In this document: positions 55,736-64,000 of the stretch, in pieces
How positions within the stretch are numbered: position 1 is the first letter of the stretch
Layout of the letters: every line of letters begins with the position of its first letter
Notes under the pieces: model-generated
The model's database searches: none
What the model saw: the letters and a program-made list of their open reading frames with translations, nothing else
Told to the model about the DNA's origin: nothing
Source of the DNA: Tieghemostelium lacteum
Lineage: Eukaryota; Evosea; Eumycetozoa; Dictyosteliales; Raperosteliaceae
Direction of reading: 5' to 3'
Assembly: GCA_001606155.1 (NCBI GenBank)
Contig: LODT01000037.1
Span: 434,001-498,000, forward strand
DNA: 64,000 nt
Program-made: the position numbers and the translations under genes

Positions 55736-57394
55736 TTAAATCTTTATATTATTTATTATAATGCAATCAGAGAAATGTATCTTTATAAATGGAATTGTAG
55801 AGGAATTAACAACCTTTCGGAAAGAATTTTCAACTTGTTTTTTGTTGTGCAAAAAACATTTAAATGATTTAAGAGGATTGTAGGAAAGCTTAAGTAAAAC
55901 AGTTATATAAGCCAAAAAAGATTCCTCGACATTACCTCTGGTGTTTATCGTTATATGCTCCAAGTTTGATAGATTTGAAATTAGTGGGACAAATGATAGA
56001 TGACTTGACTGAGTGCCAACTTTAACATCAAGAGCTCTTATTATATCCATATTAATTGCATTTTTCAATGCTACAAGATTACTATCATAGATGCTCAGTT
56101 CCACACTTTCTAATATCCTACCCTGCTTTTTGATTTGTGTAAAGATTTCAGATAGGCTGTGATTGTCAGCTCGTATTCTTAAACAAGTGATATTTATAAA
56201 TTGATTTGGGGTGATATCGACTCTGAAATGATCCATATCAAATGATATTATTATTCTTGATACGTTGGTATGAAAATTCTCACACCATTTTCTATGTTGT
56301 GCTAGATTTTGTATTTCTAGTTGTACCAATGCAGATTGACATGCCCAATTACTAATCAAAGCTGCATATATGAATCGATCACTACACAATAACATAGTGA
56401 GTTTTGTATTAAATATTTGACCTTCATATTGATCATATAGGTTGGTGGTATTGTGTTGTGTTTGCAATCTCAGGAAATCTAAATTATTATTTCCATTTAA
56501 AAGCTTGGTAATATCATCTAGAACAATATTACCAAAAAATGTAATGAACAGATAGGTAATAGTCTGGTTGTTTATCAAAGAATCAGTAATTATCGATCTT
56601 GTTCTATTTCTAATTGAAAGACTTAGTGATTTTAAATTTGGTAGTGATAGAACACAGTTCATTGTGGTGTCATCAATATCGATAAGATTTAATTCTATAG
56701 TCTCCAAAAACCCATGATTCTTTAGGAACTTTATAGGTGGTGTAAAATCAATGGTAGATAGAATTCTTAATGAATTCTCAGTGTACTCTTCTAGTTCCTG
56801 AATATTATTATTTCCTACATTACTATTACCAAGTGTTGAATCATTACACAGTGATAATGAATGTGCTGATTCATTATACTTTTTCATAAAATGTTTAATA
56901 TAGAAGATGGCTTTTTTCATATTTCCTATATTAAAGTTATATATTTTACCATCGCCAAGAGTTCCCATAGTTTTGAAGAGAAATTTCAGTTCTACTTCAT
57001 CTTCAGTTTCAAAAACAGTAGATAAAATGGGTGAAAATAATGGGAAAAACTCTATTCTACTATTTGGGATTAAAAATCTGTGTATCTTGAATCCTTTTTT
57101 AAGTAGAATATTAGATTGCATACAAGCCTTTCTAATATTATTTCCAAATATATATACTGGCCATTTTAATTCTTTAATTATCTCTATCCATTCATTAGAT
57201 AGTGAGAATTTAGTTATAATTCTTTGTATTACATCAAATGTTACATGCTGTTGTGGTGTCTCTACACTAATCAGGTAATCAATTTCACCCAAATACAAAT
57301 TCAATATCTTTTTGATTAAAAACTTTGATAGTGTTGATTTACTATATTCTATATCAATGACCTGATTGTTTACTTTATAGAATTGGTTACCCAT
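55736..57394 (-). CDS. Dictyostelid F-box/LRR-like protein, second family member
   Basis: Single exon, 552 residues. Its N-terminal LSKFLIKKILNLYL...LSNEWIEIIKEL resembles the F-box-like start of the protein at 36447-38192, with the same spacing of a hydrophobic helix and a Ser-x-x-Trp segment. Further on there are irregular leucine-rich repeats (LKSLSLSIRNRTRS, ITCLRIRADNHSLSEIF, LEHITINTRGN). Sequence identity with the other member is low by eye, so they are old paralogues, not a recent duplication. Function unknown; a Skp1-linked role would need a proper F-box. Converges on the coiled-coil gene, 83 bp apart. Confidence 0.65.
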   Translation of the reverse strand: MGNQFYKVNNQVIDIEYSKSTLSKFLIKKILNLYLGEIDYLISVETPQQHVTFDVIQRIITKFSLSNEWIEIIKELKWPVYIFGNNIRKACMQSNILLKKGFKIHRFLIPNSRIEFFPLFSPILSTVFETEDEVELKFLFKTMGTLGDGKIYNFNIGNMKKAIFYIKHFMKKYNESAHSLSLCNDSTLGNSNVGNNNIQELEEYTENSLRILSTIDFTPPIKFLKNHGFLETIELNLIDIDDTTMNCVLSLPNLKSLSLSIRNRTRSIITDSLINNQTITYLFITFFGNIVLDDITKLLNGNNNLDFLRLQTQHNTTNLYDQYEGQIFNTKLTMLLCSDRFIYAALISNWACQSALVQLEIQNLAQHRKWCENFHTNVSRIIISFDMDHFRVDITPNQFINITCLRIRADNHSLSEIFTQIKKQGRILESVELSIYDSNLVALKNAINMDIIRALDVKVGTQSSHLSFVPLISNLSNLEHITINTRGNVEESFLAYITVLLKLSYNPLKSFKCFLHNKKQVENSFRKVVNSSTIPFIKIHFSDCIIINNIKI

Positions 57395-57560
57395 ATCATA
57401 TATTACAAATACATTTCTAATTAAAAAAAAAAAATATAAAAATACTAAAAATCAATTCAATGAAATTAATTAAATAAAAATTAAAGAAATAATATGATTT
57501 TTCAAAGAAGATTTAAACAAAAATTATTATAAGAAATGAAATATTAATATGACCTATATT

Positions 57561-59612
57561 TTATTTATCATTTTTCATTTGGGAGTATCTATTTTTTCCA
57601 AACATTTTATCAATAGATGGGAAACCACCATTGAGATTTGAGTTTCTGGTATTAGATTGAATTGGTGAATTGGCGGCTGGAGTAGTATTAAAATTTGAAT
57701 TATAAGTAATGGCGCTTTCAATATCTTGATCAAAATCATCTCTACTATCATTAATTGAGAATCTATTATTACTACTACTGTTATTGTTGTTCTTTAACAG
57801 TGAGTATTTGTTGGTGATTGTATTTTTAGTGGCAGAGGAAGTAGAAGTTACACTACCAGTACTTGAAGATGAAGCACCTAAATTATTAACGCTGTTACTG
57901 AGGATAGATTTACCATTTACCCATTTTCTACGTTCAGAATCCAAAAGGAATTTACCTTCATCAATCTGCTCGTGAGTGAAATCAGTATCGAAACGGAATC
58001 TAGAAACATTAAAAAAGTTTAGAATTCTTGAAAAGAGATTAAAGAGAGTTGCCAAGAAGACCACAATGATGATGAGTGGGAAATAGATGTAAAAGTAGTT
58101 TCCAAGGAATGGAGCAACATCCATAGTACCCATAACCTTTGAGAAGGTAGTTTGGGTCTGGATAAATGTAATGAAATTAAAACATAATGGAGCAGCCAAT
58201 CTACATAAATAGGCAGCTGAGAATATTATAGAATTGCTATCAGAGTGTTGATGTGGAATCAAACGATAGTAATTAAATATACGAATTTTAAATAATGTTG
58301 AATAGGTTGATAGAGCCTCATACCCAAGTGGGAAGAAAACCACAACTTGTATCAAAACATTTGCCATATTACTGTGTTTGACAATATTAGAGAGAATGGA
58401 AACATCCCTACTAGTTACAGCCACACTAATCTCTGACCAGATGACTAGTAGACTCAAAAGAGCAAAGACCAATGTAAGGAATCTATATATAGGTCCCTGT
58501 AAATAACTGTACCAAACCCATTCCAAACGATCAATGATTTTCCATCGACCTACACGAGGTTCTCTAAATGACCAATGAACAATCTGGTCTTCAGCAATTC
58601 TTGAAGATACCATAATATCCTGTAGTGCAAATGCATCCATTATGCATTGTTCGTAGAGGAACTCTGATCTCTTTGCAAGTTGAGCATCTTTTTTAAGTTT
58701 GGCATTCAAACTTACCAGAGCACTATAAGTAATCTCACCTGTACCCTCACCGTGATGTACATTCTTATACTCTTCAGGACACTGATCCACAATAATCTTT
58801 ACATATTTTTCATAGGGGTCGTAAGGTTTGGTTTTTTCCTGAATTTTTTTGATAGATTTCAAAGTATTATAGAGATCTTCTGCAGCCTTTTTCTTTGCAT
58901 TTAAAAGATCAACAGCCTTGAATTGCAAATGTTTCAGCACCAGCTCTCTATTAGCTAATACCCATATAGTTCTAGGTGTCTCCACTAAACCATATCCCAA
59001 CAAGACTATAACCAATAACAAACCCCATGTATTAGCAGCAGCCATTGCAAAGCCAATAATAGCAGTACGATCAAGGTTCTTAACTGCCAACAACCATATC
59101 AAAATGATAAATCCAATAACTGCAAATATTAAATACAAATAAATATTCTCCTTGATGGCAGTTGAAATTCTCTCTGAAATATGAAAATCACCTGCTAAAA
59201 CATAGGATGACAATATAGGATAGACCAACCATGTCAATAATAAAGTACCAAAATAAAATGTCTGATAGCTATAGTATAATTGTGTCTCTGAAAGATATGA
59301 TAGTGGTTGAATACATAAACTTGTCTCTTGTGAATTGTTTTCTGTACATTCATTGTAACTTGTCTATGGAGTAGTAGTAGCAGATTACATCATTAATAAA
59401 CATGATATCATCGTAGGTACTTTATAAAAAATATTACATACTGCTATAATATCAATAGGTACCAATGCAATGATACCAAAACACATAAACCAACCAATCC
59501 ATGCACTAAAGTACACATATAGTGGAACCTTTTTAATTGATATATATCTATGTATAAAATGTGTTGTAACCAGTCCAACAATAAATAAAATTATAAAAAA
59601 TACTAGTAACAT
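57561..59612 (-). CDS. lmbd2: LMBR1 domain-containing protein 2 homologue
   Basis: Nine-TM membrane protein of the LMBR1 family; LMBRD2 in animals influences beta2-adrenergic receptor signalling. Exons 59612-59442 and 59363-57561 join in phase 0 (GTATGT donor), about 657 residues. Exon 1 encodes the first TMs and the LVPIDI motif. Exon 2 has FGTLLLTWLVYPILSSYVLAGDF, ANTWGLLLVIVLLGYGLVE(T)PRTIW, a long cytosolic coiled-coil loop, then three to four C-terminal TMs and a Ser/Asn-rich tail. The conserved GYGLVxxPR signature fixes the family. Order and length fit LMBD2 rather than LMBR1/LIMR. Confidence 0.92.
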
Positions 59613-59935
59613 TCTCTTTTTTTCTAAATATTCATAATATAAAAATTAAAATGAGAATTGTCTAAAGATATTTTTTCATCAGCTTTTCTATGTAGCGCTC
59701 TATTCCAGTGGTGTAAAAATAAAAAATAAAGAGAAAACAGAAAAATTGAAAAAAAATCAAAAAAATTAATAGTATCAGGTCATCCTGTCATTTCGAGAAA
59801 TATTGAAATTTTAATAAAATACAAAATACTAAATTGTTAGACGCTTTTATTGAGAACTTTTAAATTGTAAAGATTTCTGTTTAAACTAAAAAGTTTTAAA
59901 CAATTGATTGTCTCTCTCTTATGTTGTGTGATACT
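59613..59935. other. 323-bp spacer
   Basis: A/T-rich, holding the upstream region of the LMBD2 gene and the 3' flank of the small Pro/Tyr-rich gene. Nothing else seen. Confidence 0.35.
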
Positions 59936-60247
59936 CTAGAAAAAGTGTCTTTGTTCATGCTTTACTTTAAAATTACGTTTAAATCTGTTTCCTGATATAC
60001 TGGTAGTTGGATATCCCATACCTGGTTGAGCATTATAATGTAATGTTTGTGCCATTGGTGGTCCTGTATATACTGGGTATGCTGATGGATAAACTACTGG
60101 TTGAATAGGTTGTGGTACCATCATTGGTTGTACTGTTGGATATACAATAGGTTGTTGAAATGTAACTGTTGGTTGTGTATACATAATTGGTGTAGTTGTA
60201 TATGGTGGTTGCATTGGTGGATAACCATAAGGATTATATGGATTCAT
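59936..60247 (-). CDS. Small Pro/Tyr/Gln-rich protein
   Basis: 103 residues, single exon. Starts MNPYNPYGYPPMQPPY and continues with Pro, Tyr, Val, Thr and Gln repeats (QPIVYPTVQPMMVPQPIQ), ending in a basic tail NRFKRNFKVKHEQRHFF. The composition resembles the Pro/Tyr-rich N-terminal tails of annexin VII or scramblase-like proteins, but no folded domain follows. No signal peptide. Could be an independent low-complexity protein; unrecognised family. Divergent from the RBMX2 gene. Confidence 0.65.
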   Translation of the reverse strand: MNPYNPYGYPPMQPPYTTTPIMYTQPTVTFQQPIVYPTVQPMMVPQPIQPVVYPSAYPVYTGPPMAQTLHYNAQPGMGYPTTSISGNRFKRNFKVKHEQRHFF

Positions 60248-60506
60248 TTTAGTGTTTGAATATATATTTATATAAATTAGAAAGTGTATGTAAGGGGTAA
60301 AGATAAATAAATAAAAATATCTAAAAAGGTAATTAAAAAAATCCCTAATAGCTGCTTTGTGTAAATTGAAATAAAGGGGAAGAAAAATGAAAAACTTTAA
60401 AAAATAAACTATTTAGTTTTTTTCCAAATTTTTATTGATTTGACACCATTTTGTAACCCAGAAGTTGTCTTGTGTCTTGATAAATAAAGTTTTAAATCTA
60501 TACTGT

Positions 60507-61094
60507 ATGAATACAATTAGAGAGATTCAAAAAATCAATGAAAGAGAATTACAATTAAATTTGGGAAAAGAGTCAGCATCTTGGCATAATGATTATAGCC
60601 ACAGTCCATATATTCATGTCCGAGGACTGGATTATGGTCTTACAGAAGGTGATATCATTTCAATGTTTAGTCAATACGGTGAGATCTTTGAATGTAACTT
60701 AGTCAGAGATAAAGAAACAAAGAAATCACAAGGATTTGCATTCATAGGTTACGAAGATCAACGTTCAACCAACTTGGCAGTCGATAACCTCAATGGTATA
60801 ACAGTTCTCAATAGAATCATTAAAGTAGATCATGTTAAAGAATACAGAAAACCAAAACCTGAAGATGAAAAGAAAAAAGATCAACATAAACCATATCGTC
60901 AAGAGTCTTCTTCATCTTCAAACTACAAAAGGGATAGTTATCGTGAAAGAGATAGAGATAGAGATAGAGAATATAAATATGATAGAGAAAATGATAGAGA
61001 TAGAGAAAGATATAGAGACTATGATAGAGATAGATATAAAAGTAGTAGTAGTGGAGGAAGAGATAGAGAAAGAGATAAACCTTATTATAGATAA
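60507..61094 (+). CDS. rbmx2: RNA-binding protein RBMX2/Ist3 (splicing factor, RES complex)
   Basis: RRM protein homologous to yeast Ist3/Snu17 and human RBMX2, part of the RES complex that acts in spliceosome activation. 195 residues from ATG 60507; this start gives MNTIREIQKINERELQL, matching the family N-terminus, while the frame open further upstream has no earlier ATG. RRM at about 35-112: RNP2 is IHVRGL, RNP1 is KSQGFAFIGY, and YEDQRSTNLAVDNLNG is nearly invariant in this family. The C-terminal 60 residues are Arg/Asp/Glu repeats (RDRDRE, DRERYRDYD), as in the human protein. Confidence 0.94.
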   Translation: MNTIREIQKINERELQLNLGKESASWHNDYSHSPYIHVRGLDYGLTEGDIISMFSQYGEIFECNLVRDKETKKSQGFAFIGYEDQRSTNLAVDNLNGITVLNRIIKVDHVKEYRKPKPEDEKKKDQHKPYRQESSSSSNYKRDSYRERDRDRDREYKYDRENDRDRERYRDYDRDRYKSSSSGGRDRERDKPYYR

Positions 61095-61239
61095 TAAATT
61101 TAGAAGAGTTTTTTGTAATATATATTAGAATGGTTTTATTGAATCGATAATTAAGCTTGTTTTAGTTGCTTGTTTATATTATTAACATGGTTGGCATAGG
61201 CGTTTTTCTAAGGTCACTTTTATTGGGGAGGGCGGTGAT

Positions 61240-61995
61240 TTAAAGTGATTCAGTTGAAGCTAATTTAATTGAAGCATCTAAAGTTACTTCTAACATTCTA
61301 ATGGTACCTTGATGAACTACATCTTTATTTGGTTCGTATCTATCAGTGAGTTCTCTTTCGAATATATAGTTATCAATATTTACACAACAACCTGCACGAA
61401 TACCTCTCAAAGATGCAATAATCAAGAGTATTGAAGCTTCCATTTCAATTGCCAAAACTTTTGATCTTGCCCACAGTTTATTGTGGTTACCTAAAGGACC
61501 ATCGAAAAAGTGACCTACAGTAGTAATGATACCAACACCATAATTGATATTGTCTCTGCTTTTGGCAGACTCAATGAGACTACCTACAACTTGGTGATCA
61601 CAAACTGCTGGATATCCTAATGGAACCAGACCTTCAGAGACACCATCTGAACGCACTGCACCTGTTGCTATAATTAAACTACCCTCTTTATAACGTGGGT
61701 CAAAACTACCAGCTGTACCAGCTCTAATGATTGTAGTGACACCTGCTTGAATCAGTTCTTCAAAACAAACTGATGCACCACCACCACCGATACCATGTGA
61801 CATTACCAATAATTCAACATCTTTCCATAATCCTCTATAACAATGATACTCTCTAACGGCACTTACTGCACTAGAGTTCTGAAATAATCTCTCTGAAACT
61901 AATTTAGCTCTGTTTGGGTCACCTACTACCACACATACTGTTGGTAGTTTTCCAATGGGAAGTAAACAAATTGGTGTAAGTTTAATATCTGACAT
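61240..61995 (-). CDS. Uridine/purine nucleoside phosphorylase (PNP_UDP_1 family)
   Basis: Reversible phosphorolysis of nucleosides to base and ribose-1-phosphate for salvage. Single exon, 251 residues, the normal length. Motifs: VVGDPNRAKLVSE, SHGIGGGGASVCFEEL (phosphate loop), IIRAGTAGSFDP, and LAIEMEASILLIIAS, where Met-Glu contacts the ribose. GHFFDGP and the substrate-specificity loop suggest uridine phosphorylase rather than MTA phosphorylase; bacterial and apicomplexan PNP/UP enzymes look similar, so the base specificity is open. Confidence 0.9.
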   Translation of the reverse strand: MSDIKLTPICLLPIGKLPTVCVVVGDPNRAKLVSERLFQNSSAVSAVREYHCYRGLWKDVELLVMSHGIGGGGASVCFEELIQAGVTTIIRAGTAGSFDPRYKEGSLIIATGAVRSDGVSEGLVPLGYPAVCDHQVVGSLIESAKSRDNINYGVGIITTVGHFFDGPLGNHNKLWARSKVLAIEMEASILLIIASLRGIRAGCCVNIDNYIFERELTDRYEPNKDVVHQGTIRMLEVTLDASIKLASTESL

Positions 61996-62309
61996 TTTGG
62001 TTTTTTAATTTGTATCTCTGTTGGTTTATATAATATACAGGTACTAATATATTATTATTAATAAAATTTGAATTTCGTTTTAAACTCTGCTCTGGTTTGT
62101 TTCTGGTCAAAGTTTTCTACTGATCAAAAAAAAAAAAAAAAAAATTCAATTTGGTGTGATAAATGAAAAAAAATAAATCTTGTTGTTTTAGATTTGGAGA
62201 TATTTACAACTTTAAAAATAATTAAAGAATTTTCATATGACTACAATTTTATTTCTAAAATGTTTTTTAGATTTAAAATAATTTTTGTAGAGTTTCTACA
62301 AAGTAAGTG
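61996..62309. other. 314-bp spacer
   Basis: Upstream of the nucleoside phosphorylase gene and downstream of XPF. A/T-rich with a 19-nt A-run near 62126-62144. Nothing else seen. Confidence 0.35.
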
Positions 62310-63998
62310 TTAACTATTGAGAAAGTCATATAATAACAATCCATTTTTATCGGATTTTAGAATACTTTGTAGTTGTTCTAAAGAGAGGTTGGATAACTGT
62401 TGAAGTGATTCCACTTGATTCATTACAGAGTATATATTCTCTTTAGTTATACCAGGCATTGATCTGAGAACATCTTGTGAAGAGTAATTATATTCCAAAT
62501 CATCGGAAGAATCTGGTACTTGGTTGATACTATCGGGGTCTGGTTCAGCCTGTCCAAGTTTCAATTGAGTGTATAGATTAGCAGTACTATAGGAACTACG
62601 TGACCACAGTATACGCATTCTTGGAAATGCCATAGTTAACATTACAATCTTACTAATAAGACTCTGAGCTGAAACATACTGGTATTGTCTAATCTCATCT
62701 ATAGGTACCAAATAAAATGGCTGTTGAATATCAAATTCAATTAATAAAACTGGATTTGAATAGACCCTATTCATAGCTTCAATTTGGTTATATAAACGAC
62801 CAGACTGAAAACTTCCAATTAAATCTGATAATGATTTTCTTTCTACTGCAATCTGAGGTGTTATTACATAGTCACCAATCTCTAGTCTAAGAGGTACAAT
62901 ATCAAAACCCTTATTATGTAAAACCACAGGTAACGTCGATTTAAATTCAAAACTATCTATAATAACCGTTTTCTTTGAATTGGAATCAAATTGTTTAAGT
63001 CTTAATGGATTGGAGTTACCTCCATATCTCATATTACTGGATTCCTGTGGTCCTAAAAGTTCCAATTTAGAGTTATCAAAATGTGTCAAATCTAAAGATC
63101 CACTTGCCAACTGTGAGTCAAATGTCAGAGTAGACTTTTCATGAATCAGTTTTTCAAAAGCTTGTTTTTCACGTTGAGTTGTAGATATATAGTAACTCTC
63201 TTCAATAGAGTTTTTATAAAACATAACATACAATCGAATTGGGTTTCCAGTATTTTCAGCTTTGTAGCATTCAATCATACGAATCAATGCCAAATCAATG
63301 TCATAGAGAATAATGAATTTTGGTCTAACTTCATCTAGAATATTCAAAGAACCAGGATGAATAATTACATAGGGTGGAGGTAACATTCTATAAAATTCAT
63401 TAAATGAATGATTTGAAATCTCAACCTCCATCGAACCATCATCAATTGAACCTCCTAAACCAGTATCCACTATCCTAGGTCTAGGTATACCACCTTTACC
63501 AATTTCATTATCAATCACAGAAACTCCCAAATCAAATAACGATGTACCATCATTACCATTCAACTTTTTCTTTTTCAATTTGTTTGTTTCTGATATCTGT
63601 TTCTTCCTATTATTCCTAACATTATATCTATTTGAAAATTTCATTGTTGGTATATAATTACTATTTCTATTGTTATTATTATTATTATTACCTTCACTAT
63701 TTTGAAGCATTTCATATTTTTCAATAAATTGATTAAATTTTGAATTTAGGAATTGTTTGTCACCCAATTGTAAATATTGTTGTAGCTGTAAAGCTGTTTT
63801 TTCATCTTTGGTGAATACAATGGTGTTTCCAGGTGACTCATCATTTTTTTCATTTTCAGTTTCAATTTCCTGTAGAATCTGATAGAGTACATTCCATTTA
63901 ATGTTACTATCCAGTACAGGTATAGTTTTAACTTTTTTAGTATCCCCTTTTGTCTCTAAAACTTGTTTATAAACTCTATCTCTTGCAGATTTGAATAG
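62310..63998 (-). CDS. xpf: XPF/ERCC4/Rad1 structure-specific endonuclease (5' end outside window)
   Basis: Catalytic subunit of the XPF-ERCC1 nuclease of nucleotide excision and crosslink repair. The frame is open to the window edge (first codons LFKSARDRVYKQVLE match XPF), so the helicase-like N-terminal part lies beyond it; about 562 residues are visible. An Asn-run interrupts the linker near 63680. Nuclease signature: RLEIGDYVI...VERKSLSDLIGSFQSGRL, the GDx(n)ERKx3D active site. C-terminal residues hold the tandem helix-hairpin-helix domain (DVLRSMPGITKENIYSVMNQV) that binds ERCC1. No intron is seen in this part. Confidence 0.95.
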   Translation of the reverse strand, partial: LFKSARDRVYKQVLETKGDTKKVKTIPVLDSNIKWNVLYQILQEIETENEKNDESPGNTIVFTKDEKTALQLQQYLQLGDKQFLNSKFNQFIEKYEMLQNSEGNNNNNNNRNSNYIPTMKFSNRYNVRNNRKKQISETNKLKKKKLNGNDGTSLFDLGVSVIDNEIGKGGIPRPRIVDTGLGGSIDDGSMEVEISNHSFNEFYRMLPPPYVIIHPGSLNILDEVRPKFIILYDIDLALIRMIECYKAENTGNPIRLYVMFYKNSIEESYYISTTQREKQAFEKLIHEKSTLTFDSQLASGSLDLTHFDNSKLELLGPQESSNMRYGGNSNPLRLKQFDSNSKKTVIIDSFEFKSTLPVVLHNKGFDIVPLRLEIGDYVITPQIAVERKSLSDLIGSFQSGRLYNQIEAMNRVYSNPVLLIEFDIQQPFYLVPIDEIRQYQYVSAQSLISKIVMLTMAFPRMRILWSRSSYSTANLYTQLKLGQAEPDPDSINQVPDSSDDLEYNYSSQDVLRSMPGITKENIYSVMNQVESLQQLSNLSLEQLQSILKSDKNGLLLYDFLNS

Positions 63999-64000
63999 CT

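Noticed and set aside
57561-59612. EXS/XPR1 phosphate exporter partner for the nearby SPX gene
   Set aside because: The multi-TM protein is on the other strand and carries the LMBR1 signature GYGLVxxPR, so it is LMBD2.
1-64000. Transposons, retroelements, CRISPR arrays, rRNA or bacterial-type operons
   Set aside because: No reverse transcriptase, integrase, transposase, terminal repeats or repeat-spacer arrays were seen; introns and gene content are eukaryotic throughout.

Overview
The window is nuclear DNA of a dictyostelid social amoeba. Spacers are very A/T-rich with long poly-A and poly-T runs, genes are close together, introns are short (about 60-100 nt, GTAAGT/GTATGT/GTTTGT...AG), and proteins carry Asn, Gln, Ser and Glu runs. 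The gene set (an AcgA-type adenylyl cyclase, PsaA, a GATA factor, a GPI-anchored Thr-rich surface protein and F-box/LRR-like dictyostelid families) agrees. Coding A/T bias is milder than in Dictyostelium discoideum, which suggests a relative with higher GC (a Heterostelium/Polysphondylium-like group), but the species cannot be fixed from this window. I see no transposon, retroelement, tRNA or rRNA.

Layout. 0-10 kb: 3' part of puromycin-sensitive aminopeptidase, a VID27 homologue, a CHASE-domain adenylyl cyclase of the AcgA type, and (minus strand) a divergent XRN-family protein with an eroded active site. 10-17 kb: mitochondrial Trp-tRNA synthetase, then three iron-linked genes in a row (two-motif CDGSH protein, VIT/CCC1-like iron transporter, CDGSH-cytochrome b5 fusion), then an NRF-6-like acyltransferase. 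17-21.5 kb: a gene-poor stretch holding one GPI-anchored two-repeat surface protein and a 1.7-kb area of short coding-like fragments. 21.5-27.4 kb: the Nup98-Nup96 precursor gene. 27.6-29.4 kb: MOCS1A and MOCS1B (molybdenum cofactor) head to tail with almost no spacer. 29.8-38 kb: GATA factor, an unknown two-TM protein, a SMARCAL1-like annealing helicase with extra modules, and an F-box/LRR-like protein. 38-48 kb: an SPX-ankyrin-CBM20-GDPD phosphodiesterase, a Lines homologue, a class I alpha-mannosidase and ataxin-10. 48-54.5 kb: a large filamin/armadillo/TKL kinase and a small stand-alone SPX protein. 54.8-64 kb: a coiled-coil protein, a second F-box/LRR-like protein, LMBD2, a small Pro/Tyr-rich protein, RBMX2, a nucleoside phosphorylase and the 3' part of XPF.

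Most genes are housekeeping. Functional links between neighbours are the iron genes at 11.5-14.3 kb, the MOCS1 pair, and two SPX (inositol pyrophosphate/phosphate) proteins 11 kb apart. The most unusual items are the degenerate XRN-like protein, the CDGSH-cytochrome b5 fusion, the SPX-ANK-CBM20-GDPD protein, the GRF-HARP-SNF2-PIP helicase and a possible optional mucin-like stalk in the GPI protein. Splice junctions were inferred by hand from reading frame, splice consensus and family alignment from memory; none was checked against cDNA.
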